From: Myxococcales bacterium
GTDB taxonomy: Bacteria > Myxococcota_C > UBA6777
Direction of reading: 5' to 3'
Assembly (NCBI GenBank): GCA_027005175.1
Contig: JALTMC010000891.1
Location: forward strand, 1-9,304
DNA: 9,304 nucleotides
Of this stretch, positions 1 to 4,614 are shown piece by piece. The translations under genes were made by a program, and so were the position numbers. How positions within the stretch are numbered: position 1 is the first letter of the stretch; each line of letters starts with the position of its first letter. The notes under the pieces were generated by a model. It searched no databases, had not been told where the DNA came from, and worked only from the letters and a program-made list of their open reading frames with translations.

Positions 1-708
1 TTCGATCACACGCTGGTCAAAGTCCTCGCCCCCGAGAAAGGTATCCCCTGCTGTTGAAAGAACCTCAAACACTCCGTCTTGGATTTCAAGAATAGAGACA
101 TCAAAAGTTCCTCCACCGAGATCATAGACGGCGATACGTCGTTGGTCACTGTGATTGAGACCGTACGACAGAGCAGCCGAAGTGGGTTCATTGATGATAC
201 GAAGGACCTCTAAACCTGCCATTCGGCCAGCATCTTTGGTCGCCTGACGTTGGGAGTCGTTGAAGTAAGCGGGCACTGTAATGACAGCGTATTGCACAGG
301 ATGACCAAAGAACTCTTCTGCGATCGTTTTCATCTCTGCCAGGATGATACTGCTCACCTCAGCGGGGCTATACTCTTCACCATGAGAAGCGATCCGGATA
401 TCATCATGTTCACCCTCTTTAAGCTCGTAGGGCAGATACTGTTCGAGCTGTTCACGCTCTTTGGACTGCCAGCGACGACCGATGAGACGCTTGGCCGCAA
501 AGATCGTATTCTCTGAGTTAACAACGGCTTGGCGCTTTGCGAGTTGGCCTACAAGGCGACGCCCCTTGGGCGTAAACGCCACAATGGAAGGCGTCGTGGA
601 ACGAGATTCACGGTTCGGGATCACGCTAGGACGGCCAGCTTGTACAATCGCGACACAAGAGTTTGTAGTACCCAGGTCAATACCAATCACGGTATCTTCT
701 TGACTCAT
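1..708 (-). CDS. dnaK: Molecular chaperone DnaK (Hsp70), N-terminal part, cut by left edge
   Basis: The frame is open from the ATG at 708 to the window edge and gives 236 residues of an Hsp70 ATPase domain. Visible motifs are the phosphate-1 loop [13 protein letters not shown] (residues 8-20), [13 protein letters not shown] (67-79), [22 protein letters not shown] (141-162), [13 protein letters not shown] (171-183) and the phosphate-2 loop [16 protein letters not shown] (193-208), ending at [11 protein letters not shown]. These match DnaK proper closely, rather than HscA or HscC. Known role: cytosolic ATP-dependent folding of client proteins with DnaJ and GrpE. The missing part is the rest of the ATPase domain and the substrate-binding domain. 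The start is fixed by AAGGAG at 715-720, six bases upstream. The upstream neighbour mgtE is on the same strand 304 bp away, so dnaK probably has its own promoter. No CIRCE element is visible. Confidence 0.97.
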   Translation of the reverse strand, partial: MSQEDTVIGIDLGTTNSCVAIVQAGRPSVIPNRESRSTTPSIVAFTPKGRRLVGQLAKRQAVVNSENTIFAAKRLIGRRWQSKEREQLEQYLPYELKEGEHDDIRIASHGEEYSPAEVSSIILAEMKTIAEEFFGHPVQYAVITVPAYFNDSQRQATKDAGRMAGLEVLRIINEPTSAALSYGLNHSDQRRIAVYDLGGGTFDVSILEIQDGVFEVLSTAGDTFLGGEDFDQRVIE

Positions 709-759
709 CCGTTGCTCCTTCACTATCCACCGTCTTTTTGACAGCTTTTATCTCTGAAT

Positions 760-793
760 CATTGTGACAACAAATACAATGACTGACACAATG
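760..793. promoter_or_regulatory. Inverted repeat upstream of dnaK, possible operator
   Basis: The arms CATTGTG (760-766) and CACAATG (787-793) are perfect reverse complements separated by 20 bases, and TGACA occurs next to both arms. The dyad lies about 50-85 bp upstream of the dnaK start, where a promoter or operator would be expected. Arms of seven bases can occur by chance, so this is a suggestion only. Confidence 0.25.
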
Positions 794-917
794 TGGTTCT
801 CGTTTCCTCAATCGACAGATACACATGTTAGCGAAGCTTGTCGTCGAGTACAAGAAGCTAACCGGATTATTCATGTCACTCGTTGCAAGAATGAGCAAAA
901 CCTAGACCGATACAAGG

Positions 918-960
918 AAAAAGACGTCAAACTCATTCCCAGATTCAAGGAAATGGGAGT
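918..960 (-). terminator. mgtE: Weak candidate terminator after mgtE
   Basis: On the minus strand, reading down from 960, ACTC (960-957) pairs with GAGT (934-931) and ATTTCC pairs with GGGAAT, with a two-base bulge and an 8-base loop. A run of five T follows after eight further bases (922-918). The position, about 50 bp past the mgtE stop, is right for a terminator, but the gap between stem and T-run is larger than usual. Confidence 0.3.
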
Positions 961-1012
961 GCCACCAAAGATTCACGGTTCACACAGGCTAGCCTTGGAA
1001 GCCTTGTATCCG

Positions 1013-2437
1013 CTACAACAACCACGCTCGAAAGAGCAAGGCCATCGAAAAAAAGATAACAATTCCAGTGACGTCGTTAAAGGTAGTGACAAAAGGTCCG
1101 GATGCCAGTGCAGGATCGATGTCAATTTTCTCAAAGATCGCGGGAAAGACAGCTCCCATCGTGGCCGCCACAGTCATAGCACAAAACAGAGCCAATCCAA
1201 CGACCAAGCCGAGCATTGCATTTCCGTGCCAGATCCATCCGACGAGGCTAAGCGAAAGGCCACATGTCAGGCCCATCAAGGCTCCCACTCGCATCTCTTT
1301 TAAGAGATAGCGTGTGTAGTTGACCAGCTCGATACGTCCGATGGCAAAGCCCCGCACAGTGATACTCGATGACTGTGTGCCCACATTACCTCCCATCCCT
1401 GTAATAACAGGAACAAAAGAGACGAGCACAACCATTAACTTTTCGCTGAGCCCACCTTTAAAAGACCACATTAGATAACCTGTAAGCAGGCCACCAAACA
1501 AGTTGATAACCAGCCAAGGGAGGCGAAGCATGGCACTGCGCAAGGTCCGGTCATAGACGACGTTGTCTCCACCCACACCCGCCATTTGAAAGATATCTTC
1601 CGAGGCTTCTTCTTCGATAACATCAACGATATCATCGACTGTGATTCGACCGAGAAGGATACGTTCTTGATCGAGGACAGGAATCGAGACAAGATCATAT
1701 CGTTGGAAGTATGCTGCGACTTCCTCCTGGTCAAGCTCCACAGGAACCCAGTAGACTTCATCTTCCACCAAGTCGCGAATCGGGGTGTCGGCTGATGCGA
1801 GAATCAAGCGATCCAGAGAAAAGTGCCCCTCCAACTCTCCTTTCTCGTTGGTCACATAAACTTCGTAGATGTCGATATCACCATCTTCTTTGACCACCTG
1901 ACGACGGATTTCTTCGATCGCCTCTGCCACGGTGGCACCGAGCGTCACCTGCACCAGCTCTGTCTGCATCAAGCCGCCTGCAGTGTCCTTGGGGTACTGT
2001 AGCAAGCGACGCAGTGGGATCGCATCTTCGAGGGGCATTTGCAACAAGACGCGGTACGCGACTTCCAAAGGCAAGGAGCCGAGGATATCGGCGGCATCAT
2101 CCGACTCCATCTCCATTAAGAGACGAGGCAAGCGACGCTCATGTATGTGATTTAATATGTGGTGTAGGTCTGGGTCTTCTAACTCTGCCAACATCGCAGA
2201 AAGTTGTTCTCGATCAAGCCGATCGATGATCAACTGCCACTGCTCTGTTGGTAATTTTCCTAGCAGAACAGCCACTTCCGAAGGGTGAAGAAACTGAAGA
2301 ATACGCTCCGACTGTTCGGATGAAAACTCCAGCAGTAACTCGAGCAGTTCATCGCGTTGCAACAACTTGATAAAGCTTTGCAGTTCCTGATTGCTTCCGG
2401 AGTCTAGGAGGATCTCAAGATCGTTGGTTTCACTCAT
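1013..2437 (-). CDS. mgtE: Magnesium transporter MgtE
   Basis: A 474-residue protein of usual MgtE length with the full family layout. It has an acidic helical MgtE-N domain (about 35-145), two CBS domains (about 153-215, starting at TAGGLM, and 218-276) and a plug-helix region. Then comes a five-helix membrane domain (about 305-472). The signature FVPVITGMGGNVGTQSS (341-357) and the C-terminal ASGPFVTTFNDVTG (445-458) are present. Asp455 corresponds to the pore Asp known to be essential in the Thermus MgtE structure (D432 there). Known role: Mg2+-gated inner-membrane Mg2+ channel, closed when the N and CBS domains bind cytosolic Mg2+. The ATG at 2437 follows AAAGGGA (2443-2449) at 5 bases. 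It lies 28 bp after the tail-anchored protein gene, so the two are probably co-transcribed. Confidence 0.97.
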   Translation of the reverse strand: MSETNDLEILLDSGSNQELQSFIKLLQRDELLELLLEFSSEQSERILQFLHPSEVAVLLGKLPTEQWQLIIDRLDREQLSAMLAELEDPDLHHILNHIHERRLPRLLMEMESDDAADILGSLPLEVAYRVLLQMPLEDAIPLRRLLQYPKDTAGGLMQTELVQVTLGATVAEAIEEIRRQVVKEDGDIDIYEVYVTNEKGELEGHFSLDRLILASADTPIRDLVEDEVYWVPVELDQEEVAAYFQRYDLVSIPVLDQERILLGRITVDDIVDVIEEEASEDIFQMAGVGGDNVVYDRTLRSAMLRLPWLVINLFGGLLTGYLMWSFKGGLSEKLMVVLVSFVPVITGMGGNVGTQSSSITVRGFAIGRIELVNYTRYLLKEMRVGALMGLTCGLSLSLVGWIWHGNAMLGLVVGLALFCAMTVAATMGAVFPAIFEKIDIDPALASGPFVTTFNDVTGIVIFFSMALLFRAWLL

Positions 2438-2465
2438 ATTCGTCCCTTTGTGCTCTCATGATGCT

Positions 2466-2960
2466 CTATAGTTTGACCAGCACCAGCACAACCACAACGA
2501 CCAAAAGAACGACAACCCCCGTCAAGAAGTAGGTCAGCCAGGAAGAACTCCGTGATGGAGATGTCACAAAAGATTGGGGAAGACCTGTAGCTCCTGGAAG
2601 GTCGTCCACAGAATAACGATGTCCCTCTGTGGAGGAGAGGGGACGAAGGATCAGTCGCTCTCCCGCCGATAATGACAATTCCTCTACCTTTTGTTCCAGA
2701 GGCAGTTCGATCTCTTTGCCATCTCGAAACACCACCACTTGCCATTGTTTGCTAAATTCATCAGGCTCCGTAAAGGCAATTTTTTTGTTGAGGTAGCCCA
2801 TCACACAAGCTTCCATCAGAGCACGTTGCAAGATATCGGACAATCTCTCTTCTGGTGAAACGAGGCCACGTCTCAACTGTCGTTCACGATCTCCTAGCTG
2901 CCAAGTAATGGCAACCCAGTTGTGGGACAATCGTTGAATTTCACTGGAATCCGAATGCAT
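2466..2960 (-). CDS. Tail-anchored protein with ubiquitin-like (beta-grasp) core, hypothetical
   Basis: A 164-residue protein of no named family that I recognise. Residues 15-50 (strand WVAITWQLGD, second strand, then helix ERLSDILQRALMEA) and 73-107 (QWQVVVFRDGKEIELP, then VEELSLSAGERLILRPL) follow the strand-strand-helix-strand order of ubiquitin. The closing Leu-x-x-Gly-x-x-Leu pattern resembles YukD/EsaB-type proteins. A polar linker (108-140) leads to one C-terminal hydrophobic helix (141-162, mostly Val/Leu) ending in KL. There is no signal peptide, so it should be tail-anchored with the core in the cytosol. The ATG at 2960 has AAGGA (2967-2971) six bases upstream. It is first in a likely operon with mgtE, 28 bp downstream. 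Membrane topology is a firm inference; the fold is moderate; function is unknown. No type VII secretion genes are nearby, and no Gly-Gly terminus exists for conjugation. Confidence 0.85.
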   Translation of the reverse strand: MHSDSSEIQRLSHNWVAITWQLGDRERQLRRGLVSPEERLSDILQRALMEACVMGYLNKKIAFTEPDEFSKQWQVVVFRDGKEIELPLEQKVEELSLSAGERLILRPLSSTEGHRYSVDDLPGATGLPQSFVTSPSRSSSWLTYFLTGVVVLLVVVVVLVLVKL

Positions 2961-2990
2961 CTATTTTCCTTGAATGCACCTATTTTCCTG
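2953..2990. repeat. 19-bp tandem duplication over a start and ribosome-binding site
   Basis: gaatgcatctattttcctt (2953-2971) is followed directly by gaatgcacctattttcctg (2972-2990), 17 of 19 identical. The unit contains the ribosome-binding site and the first codons of the minus-strand gene starting at 2960. The second copy therefore offers a second AGGA and a GTG start. That start is 19 bases upstream and out of frame, with a predicted 12-codon reading frame that ends inside the real gene. Confidence 0.85.
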
Positions 2991-3053
2991 AATACAGAGC
3001 CAACTCATAGCTGCTGCTCCACCCAAAGCCTACTTTGACTTCGATGACGGTTT

Positions 3054-3082
3054 GATATACCATCGTTGTCTTGAAGATGCAA
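3054..3082 (-). promoter_or_regulatory. Candidate promoter of the tail-anchored protein-mgtE operon
   Basis: On the minus strand TTGCAT (3082-3077) is 17 bases from TATATC (3059-3054), and TGG precedes the latter as an extended -10 (TGnTATA). Transcription would start near 3047, about 87 nt before the ATG at 2960. Match to consensus is partial. Confidence 0.35.
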
Positions 3083-3105
3083 ATAACAGGAAGCGCGTCA
3101 AACCC

Positions 3106-3133
3106 TTGTACAGTCAGCCCTCCCACCTATACC
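3106..3133 (+). promoter_or_regulatory. Candidate promoter of the 78-aa gene-397-aa gene-sppA operon
   Basis: TTGTAC (3106-3111) is 16 bases from TATACC (3128-3133), which would start transcription near 3140, about 48 nt before the ATG at 3188. Both hexamers are partial matches to sigma70 consensus; the position is the main support. Confidence 0.28.
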
Positions 3134-3187
3134 TTTTGAGTCTATTTCTGAAGCATCAACTTCGACCTGCAGCCAGGAGTCTTAACT

Positions 3188-3424
3188 ATGCGCATAGCAG
3201 CGATAGCCCCCGTTGGAAGCTCTACTACCACTCCTGTAGAGTCCGTCCATTGGCAGGAATCTTATCGCGTTCGCGCCGTTAAAGCAGAGGGAGCTGAGGC
3301 AGCTCGCAAATTTCAAGAAGTCATCAAGCGCCTGGAAGAGCAACCTCACCGTCGTCGAATGCGTGTGATCGAAGTGGTTTCAGCACCTGGAGTGCGCTCA
3401 GGAATGGTTCGTGTAGACGGATGA
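3188..3424 (+). CDS. Small hypothetical protein (78 aa), first gene of the middle operon
   Basis: I do not recognise this protein. It has a Ser/Thr-rich N-terminus (MRIAAIAPVGSSTTTPVES) with no signal peptide or membrane helix. A basic amphipathic helix follows at about residues 31-53 (VKAEGAEAARKFQEVIKRLEEQ), then an Arg-rich turn and a strand-like MRVIEVVSAPG. The case that it is real rests on AGGAG (3175-3179) eight bases before the ATG and on an ATGA overlap (3421-3424) with the next gene. That overlap implies translational coupling, and the next start has no close ribosome-binding site of its own. A cytosolic partner or regulator of the 397-aa protein is the simplest guess, without direct support. 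Confidence 0.7.
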   Translation: MRIAAIAPVGSSTTTPVESVHWQESYRVRAVKAEGAEAARKFQEVIKRLEEQPHRRRMRVIEVVSAPGVRSGMVRVDG

Positions 3425-4614
3425 TACGAATCAATAACTTTCTTTATCGACAAGAGTTTTCGGCCCTCACTCGCCGCTGGTTTCACAACCAACTCGACAA
3501 CAATGACCCGCCCCGTCTCAAAGAATTGATCAACTACAACAGTTTGTGGCTTGAGCGGATCAACAAATACATAACACAATGGCTGTTCTCTCGGCTCACA
3601 GGACAGCCTGTTCATGTTCAACAGGTCAATACCAAAGGAGAACTCAAGGATCTCCTGGTACAAAACCCCCCTTATGTCAATGATCGTATTTTGCACTTGA
3701 TCGAGAGATACCAACGCAATCCAGAGCGTTATTTCCGAGAGACTCCCTTTCTCGGAACCTTGTTTGCGGTACAACGCAATGGCCAGTGGGCTTATGTGGG
3801 CTCTTCTCGGATCAAACGAGTCCGGCGTATCGCGGAAAAGGGAGCACGTCGGATCACAGATTATATCTTCGCACGACTCCAAGACCAAACCCGTGATCAA
3901 ACCCAACTCAGCCAAACTCCCAAGAGTTGGAACCAGCCATGGTCTGTCTCTGCCGAAGCCATGCTCGATGAATACGAACGCGCCGAAAGAAACCTGAGCG
4001 CAACCCTGCGTCGAGGGCACCTGTTCGCTCCACATCTGGAGTTTGTCCTCGATGATGTACTGGGTCTCAAAGTGATCGTTGAACCCGAACAAGAAAAAGA
4101 AGTTCTCCAACTGCTCGAAAGAGACACCCAATGCGAACTCGTAGAAATTGAGCAACATCGCGGTCATTACAACGCAACCAATGTTGTATTTCGATTCTTT
4201 CCAAACATCGAAGAGATGCTGGCTCCCAAACTGTCCTCTCTCGCTCTCGATCGTCTCTCCTTTCGAGGCATCTCCGACACCGCTCAAGAAAAGTTCTGCT
4301 CCTTTGTACGAGAGGGGGAACCCTCGATCCATATCGAGCTGATCATGACACAGTACCAAGAGATGTTGGAGTCGGAAATCGGTCGCAGTATGCACGAGCA
4401 ACGCCTCTTGCGACAACGTGTCAACCAATCGTATCGCGGCCACCTCGCTCGCAACGTCAGCTACTTAATGGAGTATATCTTTGCCTGGGGAATATCACCA
4501 CGAACCACGATCTCCAAGTTGCCGATCCAGATTTGGAACCAGTACTTGCCAGACTACTTTGATGAAGTCATCAAAGATCTCTTCCAAATCCCAAGCTTTC
4601 GACAGCTTGAATGA
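3421..4614 (+). CDS. Uncharacterised 397-aa protein, C-terminal half possibly a divergent RelA/SpoT-type nucleotidyltransferase fold
   Basis: No signal peptide or membrane helix, so probably cytosolic. The N-terminal 200 residues are helical and Arg/Gln-rich and not recognised. From about 205, segments recall the alarmone synthetase fold in the right order. LEFVLDDVLGLKVIV (206-220) resembles the catalytic-Asp strand (D-ilGiRiv); RGHYNATNVVF (247-257) resembles the NGYqSiH segment; and IHIELIMTQYQEMLESEIG (303-321) resembles the vEiQiRT...W...EH segment. Differences from active enzymes are notable: Lys for Arg in the first, Met for Arg in EIQIRT, and no clear G-loop (GRxKS). It may therefore be a non-canonical or inactive member, or the likeness may be accidental. 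It is joined to the 78-aa gene by ATGA at 3421, and its own stop sits in an ATGA (4611-4614) at the original-looking start of sppA. Confidence 0.85.
   Translation: MIRINNFLYRQEFSALTRRWFHNQLDNNDPPRLKELINYNSLWLERINKYITQWLFSRLTGQPVHVQQVNTKGELKDLLVQNPPYVNDRILHLIERYQRNPERYFRETPFLGTLFAVQRNGQWAYVGSSRIKRVRRIAEKGARRITDYIFARLQDQTRDQTQLSQTPKSWNQPWSVSAEAMLDEYERAERNLSATLRRGHLFAPHLEFVLDDVLGLKVIVEPEQEKEVLQLLERDTQCELVEIEQHRGHYNATNVVFRFFPNIEEMLAPKLSSLALDRLSFRGISDTAQEKFCSFVREGEPSIHIELIMTQYQEMLESEIGRSMHEQRLLRQRVNQSYRGHLARNVSYLMEYIFAWGISPRTTISKLPIQIWNQYLPDYFDEVIKDLFQIPSFRQLE

Larger units (their letters stand above)
709..1012 (-). other. mgtE-dnaK intergenic region, presumed dnaK promoter region
   Basis: No convincing gene lies in this 304-bp gap; the open frames across it are either overlapped by mgtE or lack family features. 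On the minus strand it contains a hairpin just after mgtE (931-960), a dyad (760-793) and the dnaK ribosome-binding site (715-720). Several weak sigma70-like pairings can be drawn on the minus strand, for example TTGTAC-N17-TAACAT upstream of the dyad. None is good enough to call as a promoter. No heat-shock sigma32-type promoter and no CIRCE sequence were found. Confidence 0.45.
2961..3187. other. Divergent intergenic region between the mgtE operon and the plus-strand operon
   Basis: This 227-bp stretch separates genes transcribed away from each other and must hold promoters for both. No coding sequence in it looks real. It contains the second copy of the 19-bp duplication, a candidate minus-strand promoter and a candidate plus-strand promoter. 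The leader available before the minus-strand gene is only about 90 nt, and I see no M-box Mg2+ riboswitch in it. Confidence 0.6.

Noticed and set aside
764-1303. A 179-codon plus-strand open frame starting in the mgtE-dnaK gap
   Set aside because: More than half of it lies antisense to mgtE, and its composition (His/Lys/Ser/Gln-rich, no pattern) is that of a shadow frame.
2961-3050. M-box Mg2+ riboswitch upstream of the mgtE operon
   Set aside because: The leader from the likely start site is only about 87 nt, and the spacer before mgtE itself is 28 bp; neither is long enough, and no M-box motif is seen.
3052-3282. A 76-codon plus-strand frame in the divergent intergenic region
   Set aside because: It overlaps the 78-aa gene, which has a much better ribosome-binding site, and it would cover the candidate promoter for that gene.
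3346-4443. A 365-codon open frame on the minus strand opposite the 397-aa gene
   Set aside because: The plus-strand frame has ATGA coupling to its upstream neighbour, fills the operon and reads as an ordinary soluble protein. The antisense product is Phe/Leu-rich with no recognisable domain and no good ribosome-binding site.
4481-4606. sppA start at the first in-frame ATG (4481)
   Set aside because: It would overlap the upstream gene by 134 bp and put about 60 hydrophilic residues before the signal peptide, with no ribosome-binding site. Kept only as a possible alternative because of the frame problem at 4611.
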